From positions 19,339,146 to 19,403,145 of the forward strand of contig NC_084940.1 in NCBI RefSeq assembly GCF_958298935.1: a stretch of 64,000 nucleotides of DNA, given 5' to 3'. Both the position numbers and the translations under genes were made by a program. The number at the start of each line of letters is the position of its first letter. Positions within the stretch are counted from its first letter, which is position 1. The DNA is from Phragmites australis (Eukaryota; Streptophyta; Magnoliopsida; Poales; Poaceae). A model generated the notes under the pieces. It did no database searches, had not been told where the DNA came from, and saw nothing but the letters and a program-made list of their open reading frames with translations. Of the stretch, positions 48,422 to 60,400 are shown piece after piece.

Positions 48422-49255
48422 GTGAGAGAACGGGATGGGGGATCTACGGTGTTGTGTTATGTGTTCATATATATGTCATGTGCCTGTCTATGTTGTATGA
48501 ATAGGCAACTTTTGTGTAGGCGGCTGTAAACGTTATAGCCTTGTTAGATCAACTGGCTCAGATACATCCTCGTTATGCTAGCTCCATTCGGCCCACATGT
48601 CCCCTTCCAATTGCAGTATGTTGGCATCTTGTTTAACTTGCAGGAGTTACTTCCGTTGCTTCTTTGTGCTTGGCCATGGTTGGTAGCCATAGTCTGTTTC
48701 TCGATGAAATTTTACTGGAAGTCTGAAACGGTAAAATCAACCTTGCCACAGGTCGCAGGAAAATGTAGATACGAGAAAACTTTTTGGGTAAATTCTACAG
48801 GTATTTTTGTTTTGAGAGGACGATCAGCAGGTGTATCATGCATCACTGATCAGTAAGACCGACATGTCGTGGGTATGAACTTACTGACATGTCATGGGTA
48901 TGAACAAGTGCCACTGGATTCACCGTAGCAGCTTTGATTCAACGCATCAACAACTACTCATTGTCATCGAAAGACCTACCGGAGTTTGGTTGATTGACTC
49001 CTTGCTGGCTTTTAGCAGCAGGCGACAGCGAAAGCAAATCGGAAGCAGCGAATTGCGCCAAATAAACGGATCAAATAAATGCATAAAAAATTTGCAACAA
49101 AACATGCAGCTACAACCTCTGAGATGGGTGAGCAACAAGCACGGCCCACCGTCCGATTATTTGCATGCCCGCCTAAATTGTTCTAACCATACATGGCCGG
49201 GGACACTGTTGCACCTAAAAATCGTCCTCGATTTATAGCATTACGGCGACAAGGC
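48422..49255. other. BIG 3' UTR and BIG-GDSL intergenic region
   Basis: The stretch after the BIG stop is the presumed 3' UTR; no canonical AATAAA was found, which is common in plants. No further gene was recognised. A short duplication near 48860-48905 (GACATGTC.TGGGTATGAAC twice) is the only structure seen. Confidence 0.5.
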
Positions 49256-49263
49256 TATAAATA
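49256..49263 (+). promoter_or_regulatory. TATA box of the GDSL gene
   Basis: TATAAATA in the context GGCTATAAATACG lies 128 bp before the ATG at 49384. It predicts transcription start near 49290 and a 5' UTR of about 95 nt, normal for a TATA-type plant promoter. Confidence 0.65.
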
Positions 49264-49383
49264 CGTATGCTTCGTGTGTACGATGAGCAACCGCATGCAC
49301 ATGTCCATGCATACATAGGTCCAAAAAGAAAAGAAAAACTTTGAGCAAATCGAGTACCATTTAAATTCGAGCTATCGACTAAG

Positions 49384-52300
49384 ATGACCTCGCTGCAGTG
49401 CACGCGGTGGTTCTTAGTCATGAGCCTCGTGATGCAGGTCTTGCTACGCGGCGGCGGTGCTGCTGCGGCCGACAAGGTCCCGGCTGTGATCGTGTTCGGC
49501 GACTCGACGGCCGACACCGGCAACAACAACTTCATCCAGACCCTGGCGAGGGGAAACTACCCGCCATACGGGCAGGACTACGCCGGCAGGGTCGCCACCG
49601 GCCGGTTTTCCAATGGCCGACTCCCCGTCGACTTCGTCTCCGAGGCGCTCGGCCTGCCGCCCGCCGTCCCGGCCTACCTCGACCCCGGCCACAGTATCCA
49701 CCGGCTGGCGTCAGGGGTTAGCTTCGCCTCGGCGGGCAGCGGGCTGGATGATATAACCGCTCAAATCCTTGTGAGTTTAGATTTTATTATCATTGAGTTT
49801 TCTCCTCCAACTTATTTGGAAAGTTCGATAGCTAATATATATATTTGTAAATTTGTATTTTTTTTAAAAAAAACGAACTACCAGGAGAGCTACCAATTAT
49901 ATTGATAAGAAGAAAAGCCCGACTAGCTAACAACCACACAATGTTTGGTTTTCAAGGAAAAACCTAGCTCAAAACCATAATAACGCAGACGAATTACCTA
50001 GCTAAACTAGGCCAACAACACCACAACTACATAACCATCTATTTAGCTACACTAAGCCTATGATGATCAACACCGCCACAGAGCAACCCAAAGGAAGGAC
50101 TCAAACCAACCGCCACCCGAGAGGAAACACCCATACGCCTCCTCCAAGGAGGGCACAACCAACAGCACCGCCGTCGCCCATCCGAAAGAAACGGAAATGA
50201 GTTTTCACTCAGAGAACCTCCCATAGAGGCAAGAAACACCTCGGCACTACCTCCTAGGAGGGAACGGAACGGTGCCCAAGGGCGTCGCCGTCACTACATC
50301 GACAGGATATCAAAACAAGGCTTTCGCTCAGTGTTCCCGCCCCCACTATGTAGAATAGAGCCAACACAGACACAGACAAACCACTAGCACATCATAGCCC
50401 TCGTAAACGTGCCGCCAATAACGTAGTCGATAGCCCCTCGAGCACGCGCAGCCACAAGCCAACAACAAGTCGTAGAGCTCCCCACAAGCGAGATCTGGGG
50501 GAAGGGGATATATCTCGTAAGGGGAGGAGCTTGTAGGCACCGGTGGGGCCATGATGTGGGCGAGGACTGTAGTCCCAGAGTGCCAATGCCCAAAAAGAGC
50601 CAACACCTTGCACACGAGCTGCCAACGAAGCTGACACCAGGCCATCAAGCTCCTTGAGGGCCAGATCGGGAGGAATAGACCGATCTAGCAAGAGGATGAG
50701 CCGAAGAACCCAGGGAGGTGGAAATGACCGGCCTAACATCAGTTTGTGATATCTTCTTTGATTGAAACGATTAAGGCGTGTAACAGGAGTCGGCGGTTGC
50801 TGAAGATGATCGCATTTCGCGATAGTCAAAGCCGCCAACAGATCAGGAGAACAAGTGAATCGAAGCCCCTTCGAAGGTCCGTTGCGAGGCGCTCCCGAAG
50901 TTTTGACCACCAAGCGAAGACGTTGGCCTCAGCCACCGGTGTCTGAACCCCGATAAACCGCCACCAAACCTCTCTAGCCAGGGTGCAGTGAAGAAACAGG
51001 TGATCAGTGGACTCTGGAAGTTGCAGAAGATATTGACGAGCTTTTCTCCCAAACAACACCGAAGATATTTTGTACCGCAGTGGATGCTTCCCATGGCATG
51101 GAGAGGATTTGATTTGACACAAAAAAAAATCTCTCCTGGGTTTACTTCCCTGGAATTACCTTACCTAGCACCCAAACAAGCCCTAAAGGTTTTGTGATAT
51201 TGTGAATTTTTTTATCATTCCAATATATGTTTATCAGTTGTCCTTTTCTGCAGTCAGCAGTGACCCTGACTCAGCAGATAGAGCACTTCAAGGAGTACAA
51301 GGCGAGGCTCAGGCGCGCCAAAGGCGACGCCACCGCGAACCACATCATAAGCCGGTCACTCTACATCTTCAGCATCGGCGCCAGCGACTTCCTGGCGAAC
51401 TACCTGGTGTTCCCACTCAGGCGCTACAGGTTCACCCTGCCGGAGTACGAGGCCTACCTCGTCGGTGCGGCGGAGGTGGCGGTGCGCGCTGTGCACGCGC
51501 TCGGCGCGCGGCGGATCAGGCTCGCCGGGCTGCCGCAACTGGGGTGCCTGCCGCTGCAGCGGACCATCAACCTCGCCAGGCCCGGGGACTGCAACGAGTG
51601 GCACAACATGATGGCGCGGAGCTTCAACCACAGGCTGAGGGCGCTGGTGTGGAAGCTCAACCAGGAGCTGCCTGGGGCGCAGGTGGTGTACGTGGACCAG
51701 TATCGTCTCTTGGCCGCCATGATCGCCAAGCCATGGGAGTACGGTGAGTGGGCACGTTTATTACTTTTTGTTCATACTGGTGGTCCATAAATTTTTAGTT
51801 AGTGATAGTGGAAAGGTACTATGAAAGCCATTGTTCCCTCGACTTACAGCGGGTCGAAAACAATTTTTTTCATAAAAATCTCTAGTCTTGCAGCCATGGA
51901 CATGCGGTCATTAAGTTGATCTCTACTCCCTTCAATCACTAATGAAATGTTGTTTGGGGAAGCATGCAGTCAAACAATGTAAAAATCGATCATTGGTTTC
52001 TTTGCGAATATCGAGATTGAACATGTGAAAACATATAATTGTCTCGGATTGTAGTTCCATGATAATGTAATTTTGCTACGTTTGGTAAACATATACAATA
52101 AAATTCTGTCGCCAAAGTCGCATTTTGTAGATGGTGTAAATGTATAGAGCAAGAATGCTTTAACTAGAGAGACCAGAATACTTATTATTGTCGATTTGCT
52201 AATACAATTCAAATTTTCTTACTGCCTCTGTGATGACCAGGTTTTGAGAACTCGGTGCGAGGATGCTGCGGCACAGGGTACATTGAGACAGGAGTGCTAT

Positions 52301-52434
52301 GCAGCTTGGACAATGCATTGTCATGCGACAATGCCGATAAATATGTCTTCTTCGACGCAGTCCATCCATCGGAGAGAGCATACAAGATCGTAGCCAATGG
52401 AATTCTAAATGCCACATCGCACATAGTCAATTAA
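49384..52434 (+). CDS. GDSL esterase/lipase (SGNH hydrolase), 3 exons
   Basis: Exons 49384-49770, 51254-51743 and 52241-52434 join in phase (GT-AG introns) to 356 aa, the usual family size. A hydrophobic N terminus (about 1-29, ending GGGAAAA) is a likely secretion signal. Block I is VFGDSTADTGNNN with nucleophile Ser41, block II is GRFSNGR (73-79), block III is GASDF (Ser173 where many members have Asn), and block V is DAVHPSERAY with Asp331 and His334. The family hydrolyses ester bonds of lipids or cell-wall and cuticle polymers, usually in the apoplast; the substrate here is unknown. A GC-rich, high-GC3 coding sequence is normal for grasses. It looks intact. Intron 1 is enlarged to 1.48 kb by a LINE remnant. 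Confidence 0.93.
49860..51170 (-). mobile_element. Degenerate LINE (3' part) in GDSL intron 1
   Basis: On the minus strand, 51122-50826 encodes the zinc-binding region found after LINE reverse transcriptases: LPESTDHLFLHCTLAREVWW, then LLICWRL, a stop, and RNAIIF (compare the usual ICW..WKERN..F). The oligo-T run at about 49857-49866 would be the poly(A) tail of a minus-oriented copy. The RT itself is absent, so the copy is 5'-truncated. Stops and frameshifts are present. The exact 5' boundary and target duplication were not resolved. Confidence 0.65.
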
Positions 52435-52981
52435 CTTCAAATTTTCTTATCTTGGCTGAATTCAATGTGATTAGTTAAACAAATGTCCTTACTTGAACTT
52501 AATTAGCAAATTGTACACAAATTCTAGTTGAATTCAATGTAGGAGATAACATCCTAGAAAATGTGTCCTGTTGTGATCCATGTAATACGAGAAAGTAAGC
52601 ATATATAGTTCACTACCAATGGCTTCTTTAATTCGACACCTTCCAGTGTTGCTACTTTGGCTCTGTCATCGCTCTTGCTCTTGCTTCCCGTGTTCCTCTA
52701 CTCTGAATTATCTCTTAATCTTGTCCCATTTGGCACTAATTTGGCATGCTTGATAAATTTAATGCTATGATTAGGCTCTGTGATGTGTGTTTGTTCTACC
52801 TAATACTTATATGATATCATGATGCTTGATTACTTAGGTTCTTGCTGAAACACAATATGTGCTCATGTCCTTAATTTACACTAAGAACAAGAGCAAGGAT
52901 TGAACCCACTTTGCTATGATGAAGAACAAGAATATGAGCAAAGGACTACTCTCCTATGCATCAAATTCACAATCGTCTAAC
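52435..52981. other. GDSL 3' UTR and intergenic DNA
   Basis: AT-rich sequence follows the stop codon. No gene, terminus or strong repeat was recognised. Confidence 0.45.
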
Positions 52982-53240
52982 TACTACAAACAGCTTAATC
53001 ACAATTGGTTCCTAACCCTTTTTGCAGTTCAAAGTGACTGTGATAATCAGCGATTATCACAATTGATGCTGTAATCGACTTGAAAAAGCATTATCACAGT
53101 CAATTCTAGATTGAAACCGACTGTGATAATAATATTATTAAAGTCGGTTCTAATAATGAATAGACTGTGATGTTCATTTCTCAGTGAAAAAAATACAAAA
53201 TCGGATGTTCTTAGTGAAAAAAACAACAAAAAAAAAACAT
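52982..53240 (+). mobile_element. CACTA-like transposon end with subterminal repeats
   Basis: TACTACAAACAGC at 52982 resembles a CACTACAA terminus with the first base changed. It is followed by many direct and inverted copies of GACTGTGATAAT/ATTATCACAGTC between 53030 and 53180, like En/Spm subterminal repeats. No matching opposite terminus was identified, and the DNA to the right (53240-54200) may be its interior. Confidence 0.45.
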
Positions 53241-53399
53241 TTACAATCTTTATGCTAGCCGGTGCCGTGCTCCCAGGATGCCGGTGTCGTGCTCCGCACT
53301 GGACTGAGCCATTGGCTGCCTATGCACGCAAACCACAGATCCCCACGATCTGCAACCAATACACATCAAACTGAGAAGTGAAGAAAAAGATTTTACTAC

Positions 53400-53930
53400 C
53401 TCGAACGGCATCATGGGGACATTGGGGTCGTTGCCGGTGTGGAGAGATCGGCGGCCAAGGGAGGGCTCCCAGGGGATAGGAGTTCCGCACGTGAGGCAGA
53501 TCGGGCGACCTTACCACGGAGGAGAGCTCAGAGCAAAGGGCGGGCTCACCGCGGATGGAAGCTTGGCGCGGAGGGCCACCTCGTCGTGGACGGGATTTTG
53601 GCACGAAGAATGAGCTCCTGCGAATGGGATCTGGCGGACAGGGAGCTTGACCTTGAGGGGGAGCTCCATGCGGAATGGAGCTCGACGAGGAGCATCAATG
53701 CATCACTTGTTGGGGTCGTCACCAGTGTGGAGAGGTCGGTGGTGGAGGGTGTGCTCATCGTGGACAGGAGCTCGAAGTGTGCGGGAGATTGGGAGTGGAG
53801 GGGAGCTCGGCATGGAGGGCGACCTTACCATACAGGGGAGCTCAGAGATGAGGGTGGGTTCACCGCGGATGGGAGTTCGGTGCAGAGGGTGACCTCACTG
53901 TGGATGGGATCTTGACGCATAGGGTGAGCT
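53400..53930 (+). repeat. Degenerate direct repeats, GC-rich GGAGCTC-type
   Basis: Two diverged copies of about 110 bp can be aligned (about 53485-53595 and 53800-53915): GGGCGACCTTACCA, GAGCTCAGAG, TTCACCGCGGATGG and GTGGA.GGGAT occur in the same order. The intervening DNA is built from related GGAGCTC/GTCGTGGACGGGA words. The open frames across it are repeat by-products with no known domain. Confidence 0.6.
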
Positions 53931-54041
53931 CGCCGTGAACGAGATCTCACAGGCAGGGAGCTCGGAGCGAGGGGGAGCTAAGCATAGAATGAAGCTCAAC
54001 GAGGAGCACCCGCGCACTCGACGTCACCCCCAACCTTTTCT

Positions 54042-54043
<2 letters not shown>

Positions 54044-54093
<50 letters not shown>
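54044..54093 (+). repeat. (TC)n microsatellite
   Basis: About 25 perfect TC dinucleotides in a row form a simple sequence repeat likely to vary between individuals. Confidence 0.95.
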
Positions 54094-54096
<3 letters not shown>

Positions 54097-54251
54097 GCCG
54101 CTGGAGAAAGGGGAACATTTTTTTATTTGCAAGACTACAAGCCCATTTTAAGAAATGCCAGGAATAGGCTACCGTCACTCGTTCATCGGATGATACCTTG
54201 TGGGGCTCAGTAGTCAGAGCATATTAAATGGTTTTCCCCAAGGTCCTGCTT

Positions 54252-54286
54252 GTTCAGTGGTGAGATCAAGATCTCATCAGCTGAAC
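54252..54286. repeat. Short interrupted palindrome
   Basis: GTTCAG and TGAGATC are followed by their complements GATCTCA and CTGAAC, forming a 13-pair stem with small internal loops and a 2-nt apex. It could be the centre of a fold-back MITE. No longer inverted arms were confirmed. Confidence 0.55.
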
Positions 54287-54496
54287 GGGCGAGTTCTTCG
54301 TTGCTGCAACATCTGTGGGTCCACCCAAAAGGTCTCACCCGAACAGTGGATAAGATATTTTTAGTATATAATTTCGGCTGGCGCACCTTGCCGACGGCAG
54401 CGCCCCCATTTGCTTTGAACCTAGCCTAGAGAGGGAGAGAGGATGAGAGGGAGGGGAGGAGAACATTTACGGTGAAGCCCTACCAAAGTAAAGATG

Positions 54497-54566
54497 TATG
54501 TTTGTTTTCTCTATTTTTTTTACAAACCTGGTATGTTTGTTTTCTCTATTTTTTTTACAAACCTGG
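54497..54566 (+). repeat. Perfect 35-bp tandem duplication
   Basis: Two identical 35-bp units (54497-54531 and 54532-54566) contain a run of eight T followed by ACAAACCTGG. A third partial copy (TTTTTTTTACAAACCTGGTAGG) lies about 50 bp downstream, near 54620. Confidence 0.9.
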
Positions 54567-55341
54567 TAGGAAGCCACTAGTGCTAGGTTTTGACATAGGT
54601 TAAAGGTTAGATCTAGGATTTTTTTTACAAACCTGGTAGGATATCCACTAGACGTAGGTTGTAATGTAGATCTAGGTTTAAGCAATTAGATGTAGTATTT
54701 AGACATATGTTAGGTATTATATATATGATTTAGATATAGTGTAGGAAAAGCTGAGGTAGTAGATGTAGGATTTAGAGGTATTTGATGTAGCAAGCTGAGA
54801 ATATTTTATTGCAGTATAAATTACATGTTGGGTCATGTATGTAATGAATTTTGCATTATTGTAGATATTGTTTTACATAATTTTTTATGTTATATCGCAA
54901 TAATGTTAGGATTTTTTTGTCGATGGTTGCCAGTTATGTCTAACTAGTGGCAGTTTAGGATTTTTTATATGGATAGTGAAATATTATATGGTCTGAAAGT
55001 AGTATTGTACGTATTTCTACTAATGGACAAGGGTATCTCTATACCTATGCACATACGTGTTAGACACTTATACGTCTAGTTGATGTGGGGTTTTAAACTA
55101 GACCCTAAGGTTCAAGAGATGACCATGCATTGTGGACAATCGTCTGAGAGATGGTGTATACTGAGAGGTGTACCCGCTCAGGGAAGATGAAGTGCATAAG
55201 AGGTTCCTGTAAGATGTTGTGCACAGAGGTTGGCCTCCTATGTTGTTTATGCAATGGAAGAATAAGGAGACAGTTGGAGAGATGCAGTGTGGGGGGTACA
55301 CAGAGGAGGAGGTTAATGAGAAAGAGTATGATGAGGATGTC
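54567..55341. other. Intergenic DNA, no gene recognised
   Basis: AT-rich sequence with short TAGATGTAG/TTTAGATATAG words. The open frames at 55151-55354 and 55098-55349 show no known domain and overlap the start of LTR copy D. Confidence 0.4.
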
Positions 55342-55623
55342 TGTAACACCCTAAATTTTCAATTTTTGCAATAGTTTAAAAATTTGCAAGAATTTAAATA
55401 GGAGTTATAGGTTTGTTCATTTTAGAAGGAAATTAATTTCTAAATTTAAATTTTCCATAGGTTATATTTAAGTTTGTTACATTCATGCTGCAGTAGTTGC
55501 AATAGGGTTTTATGTGTGAAAAATATTTGCAAAAGGTGGCTAGATGGCGCTCGTTTAAACCTCTTTTGAATTAGGTTCAAAATATAAAAAAGAAAAAGCA
55601 ATTTCAATTTATAAAACCCTTCC
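55342..55623 (+). mobile_element. TGTAACACC-family LTR copy D, 5' fragment
   Basis: It starts TGTAACACCC and follows copy B closely for about 280 bp (GCAATAGTTTAAAA, GGAGTTATAGGTTT, GTGTGAAAAATATTTGCAA). It is then interrupted by Tat element 2 at 55624. The remainder is presumably to the right of the window. Confidence 0.75.
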
Positions 55624-56876
55624 TGTCGGAGGATGAACTCCACAAGCGGGGATCCGGAGGGACCCCCTTTGAGATTCGGCCGGAGAGATGATTCTGAATC
55701 TACCTCGTACGTAAAATAAATGAGAGTAAATGAGACGCAGGCGGGGTGGATGATCGGATGCTAGAGGAAATAAATGCTCAAGGGATTTTAGACAGGTTCA
55801 GGCCGCACGGACTGTAATACCTACTCCTGTGTGTATGCTATAAATGCTCTAGAAATACCTCTCTAAGGATCTCCTGTGTTACAAGGGTTTTTTTGTCTAA
55901 GTCTAGAGCTTCTGCTCTGTTGTACTTCTTGAACTTGTCTTGGTCCTGACTACCTTCGTCCGACCTCCCGCTCCTTCGGGGAGCCCGCCCCTTCTTATAC
56001 CCCGTCAGGGCGGCCAAGCGTGCCCAGAAAGGAGGGCGTGAGTTCCAAGGCGCCATAAATGGAATGCAACCATCATGGGCTGTAGCTTGACGTTACCGGG
56101 GGGGGGGGGGGGTTGAAAACGTGCCCTCGTCCGGTCCTGTCGTTATCATCCCACTTTTCAACGGATGCAGCAGGGAGGGCCCACCGGGCAGCCACCGAGC
56201 AACCCCGCGTGCCCGCCCGGTCAGGGCGAGCCTGACACAGCAGAGCGGCAGGTGATATGCCTCGAGCCCTGCAATGATATCTCGAGTCATGCCGGAAGAC
56301 ACGCGATGGGACCCTCCGCATTAAATGTCCCCACGCCTCCCTGCCAGGCAGTGGCAGGGACTGATAGCAGGCGTGGGGGGAGTGGTTAGAAGTGATAGGC
56401 CATGCTCCCTCTTAAATGCAGCATCGGGCCTCTCACCAATTGACACCTCACCGCGGAGCCCTTGTGGGGACCACCGGCGAAGGACTTCTCAGGTCCTCGG
56501 GGAACTGTGAGTGCTCGGGGACTACTGTTCATAGCCCGGAGTACTCTCTCCCGGATATGCCTTTTCTTGGTCCTTGGGGAACTCGAGTACTCGGGGATCA
56601 CTATTCATGGCCCCGAGCGTCCTCTCCCGGAACTTGTACTTCTCGGGTCCTCGGGGAACTTGGGTACTCGGGGACCACTGTTCATGGCCTCGAGCACCCT
56701 CTCCCGGAACTTGTACTTTTCAGGTCCTCGGGGACCACTGTTCATGGCCCCGAGCACCCTCTCCCGGAACTTGGTCTTCTTGGACCTCAGGGAAAAGTCC
56801 CCGAGGGATGGCGCCACGTGGCATTCTGCTGTCCTGGCCTCAGGACTCGGGGACCCTGGTTCCCGTGTCACCGACA
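55624..56876 (-). repeat. Tat element 2, 3' LTR
   Basis: It runs from TGTCGG to CCGACA (1253 bp) and keeps the roughly 220-bp segment lost from element 1's 3' LTR. It has a minus-strand TATAAG box at 55994-55999, a run of about 14 G near 56099-56112, and the 77-bp array. Confidence 0.85.
56499..56790. repeat. 77-bp tandem array in 3' LTR of element 2
   Basis: Units start at 56499, 56576, 56653 and 56730 (exact 77-bp period). The last is shortened by loss of the AACTCGGGTACTCGGGG part. There is one unit fewer than in element 1. Confidence 0.88.
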
Positions 56877-57240
56877 GCAGCCCCTGGGCCCATTGGTAGG
56901 CAATGGCCTAGAGACTGTGGATGGGGCCCTTATTTCTTCGAGGCCGATCCCAGAATCGATGCCACGTGGCTTGTTCTTGGGCGCTGGAATTTTGCGGTCT
57001 TGGCGGTCTTTCCGTCCCAGTCTTTTGCTACGGCCCAGGCAGGAACTGAAAGGACGCGTGTCCTTCCGACTTCCGAGGAGAATGATAACGAGGCAGGAGG
57101 TGCGCGTGGCAACCGTGCGGATCGAGGGTAGTGCGCCTGGCAATCGCACGGATCGAGGGAGATTCGCCTGGCAAACAGGCTGATCGAGGGATTGCGCTTC
57201 GCAGAATGCGCCACGGAAAGTGCCTTTTGAAATCCGTAGG

Positions 57241-57251
57241 ATATAAAAAGG
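57241..57251 (+). promoter_or_regulatory. TATA box of the antisense ORF, element 2
   Basis: ATATAAAAAGG is exactly 160 bp upstream of the ATG at 57401, the same box and spacing as in element 1. Confidence 0.6.
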
Positions 57252-57400
57252 AGAGGGGGAGCGAACCATTGCCCCTCACGCCATTCTTAAGATCGCCACC
57301 TCTGTCTTCTTCTTCCTTGCGCACTGGGAGTTCTCGCCCTCTTCAGCCCGCAGCGCACCCTTCTTCTCAACCCCTCCAGCACACTCCCCACCCCCCAAAA

Positions 57401-60400
57401 ATGCCGAGGGCAGGAAGCAGCCGCCGGGACACGTCGAGCTCCTACAGCGTTCTGCAGAAGTCCCGCATTGTGAACGAGGAGGGGGCGGAGAAAGTCCGCA
57501 AGCTGATGGTGCCCGCCGGCCACGTGAGGCATCGGTGGTTACGTCGGCGAACTTTTCGCCCTCCACACGCCGGCCGGAGCGGATCGTTATCTTCGTGTCC
57601 TTCGTCATCGCCGGACTGGTGCCGCCATTTTTGACTTTCTTCCTCCAAGTGTGGACACATTTGGCATCCAGCTGGCCCACCTGAGTCCGAACTTGGTGGT
57701 GATTCTGGCGATCTTCGCGCATTTATGCAAGATATTCGTGGGAGTGCCACCGTTGGTCGCTCTGTTTCGGCACTTCGTCGTCCTCCGAGCGGCCGGGAAG
57801 AGGAAAGGATCCGACAGGGTGGAGGTGGTTGGCTGCTGCAACTTCCGCCTACGGGAGGGGCTCGGCGAACTCTACATCCCGCAAGTGCTGCGCAGCAAAT
57901 GGAAGGACTGGCGCTGGGACTGGGTCTACGTCGACGTCAGCCCCCATGACTGCCTCACGCTGCCCCAAACGCCGGCGGAACCCCACAGGCTGACCTAGGA
58001 GGCGGCCCTCGTGGAGGATGAGCGCCTACGCCCGATGCTGAACCGCATCGACGACCTGCGCCGGGCGGGGCTGACTTCGTTGATGGTGGTCGCCGACTAC
58101 CTGTGCCACCGTCTGGCCCCCTTGTGGGAGCGTGCCCGCGCTGCCTGGATGTACACCAGCTCGGGCAACATCACGAGGACCCACATCGGCCCGAACGGGG
58201 ACCTCGATGAGGTGGCGCTGGCGACCCTGTTGAAGGTGGTGATCGGTATCGACGACCTCGCCCAGATGGTCTTGCCCCGAGAGGAGCTGGCGCTCTGCGC
58301 GGATATGGGCCGGGCGGCATTGCAGGCGTCCATCCCGGAGTTTGACGCCCAAGGGCTGGTGGATTGTCCGGGGTGCCGGAACCCAGGACCATACAGATCC
58401 CTGGGGTGGATGACAACGGAGGTCGGGGCACTGCCGCCGAAGGCAGTAGGCCGGTGGCCCGAGGAGATAAAGGGAAGCGTCCCAGGGCATACGTCCCTCA
58501 GCCGTCTTCATCGTTATCGCCGTCACCTCCGCGACAACGGCCGGCAGCGGGCGGCGCGACAGAGGGTGGCCAAGGAGGCCAATCTTCAGGAGCGGACTCC
58601 GGGACGGAGGCCAGATCTAGGGCGCGGGAGCCCGAGGGCTAGGGCCCGGCTAGCGGCGCAACGGCTGGCGGCCGGGCCGACCAGCCGCCGAAGCGGGAGC
58701 CCGAGGGCCAGAGCCCTCCCCCGAAGAGGAGGAAGGCAGAGCCCGGACAGAAGCCGCAGAGCCCCGACTTCCGGATTCTGGAGTCTCGGTGGCGGTACCG
58801 CGGGCCGAAGACCACGTAAGCTCCCTTTCCGTCTTGAGCACATCTGCTCGGATGTTGGCTTGTCACTAACCTTTTTTGTTTTCAGGCCGCCCAAGGACCC
58901 CGCAGGAGGCCAAAGGCAACCGAAGGAGCCGAGGCCAGCCCCTGCTCCGTGGCTGAGCGCGCATGTTCCAGAGCCGAGCGCGCCAACGGGCCTGAAGCCG
59001 AGGGCACCAGGCAGCCCTGAGCCGAGGGCCCCGGTCGGTCTCGAGCAGCAAGCGCCGGCCGATCCTGCCCCGAGCCCTCTGAGGATGGAGCGAGTGGCCG
59101 CGGGGGAGGTGGTCACGACGAGGGCGGCGCTGGCACGGCAGCCGTCCGGGAGCCCGAGCGCCTATGCAAATAGGACTCGCAGGGGACCTAGCCCTCGGCC
59201 ACCTTCTGGCCAGGCCCCGGAACCCCTCCCGGAGGTGCTAGGAAGTGCCCGGGAGGTCATCGGGCGGCTCGAAGTGGCTGTGGCGATAGAGCAGAAAGAA
59301 CTCAAGAAGGAGCACGTCGCTCTGCTTGCCGAGAGGGGCCGACTAGAGAGGCCCGAAAGCTCTTGGAGACCCGTATCGCCTCGGCCCGCGCGTCTTACGT
59401 GAAGTCAATGCGCGAGGTGACCGAGGAGCGGGAAGCGCTGGAGGAGACACACGACGAGGCCGTCGCCACACAGGAGAAGGCCAGCGGCATGGAGCGGCTC
59501 GTGATCTAGCGCGACCAGGCATCCCAGAGGCGGGCCGCAGAGTTGCTTGCTCGGGAGCGGCAGCTGCTGTCTCGGGAGGAGGCAGCCGGCAAAAGGGAGG
59601 AGGCCCTGTGGTCTGCTCAGGTGGACTTGGCCCGCCAGAACGACGAGCTCGAGTGTGACCGTGCCGATGTCCTCCGCCAGGAGGAGGAGGTCATGGTACG
59701 CGAGACCGACGTCGAAATAACGGCGGTGGCCCTTGATGCCCGGGAGGAGCAGATCGCGCGGTGCGAGGCGGATGCCGCCTTGGCATCGTCGGCCATCACC
59801 TCCCGGGAGGAGCTGGTCGCCAAGCGGGAGGCCGACCTGGCTGCCCGGGAGCAGGCAGTTGAGGCCCGGGCCGAGCAGCTGCAGCGTGCTTAGACCGAGA
59901 TCCCGTCCGCGAGGGGCGTCCCTGCCAGCGCCACTGATGGCTCCAGTCTCGAGGACAGGCTCAAGAACGCCGAGGACGAGCTCGAGACTGTCATCGCCGA
60001 GCGGACTAACGTGAAGCTGATGATGTGGGACATCCTCTAGCAGGCACGGAACTCCGTGAAGGCGGCCGGGCTCGGGCACGTCCAGGTGGGCGAGCAGTCC
60101 CTGGACAAGGAGATGACTGGCCACATCGCCCTCAGCTTTGCGAAGATCGCCCGACGCCTCGAGGCTCTTCCAGACGCTGTGCAGGAGCTGGCGTCCCGGG
60201 AGGGGCGTGCTTTGGCCCAAGCGGTGGCCGAGCACGTTCTCGCCTGCTATCACAGCCGAGACCCCGTCTTCCCGCTGGAGCCAGTCCGGCAAGGCGTGGT
60301 CGAGGCAGAGGAAGCTGCTGCCCGGGAAGCCATCCGCGACGTCACCGCTGAGGGTGCGGCGTGTTTTATGCAGGAGCTGGAGCCGGAACCGAGCAGCGAT

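Noticed and set aside
51202..51747. 181-aa frame overlapping GDSL exon 2
   Set aside because: Alternate frame of a high-GC exon; the real frame carries the GDSL blocks and splices correctly.
53439..53915. 158-aa frame as a gene
   Set aside because: Built from degenerate direct repeats, with overlapping frames, no domain and no splice or promoter signals.
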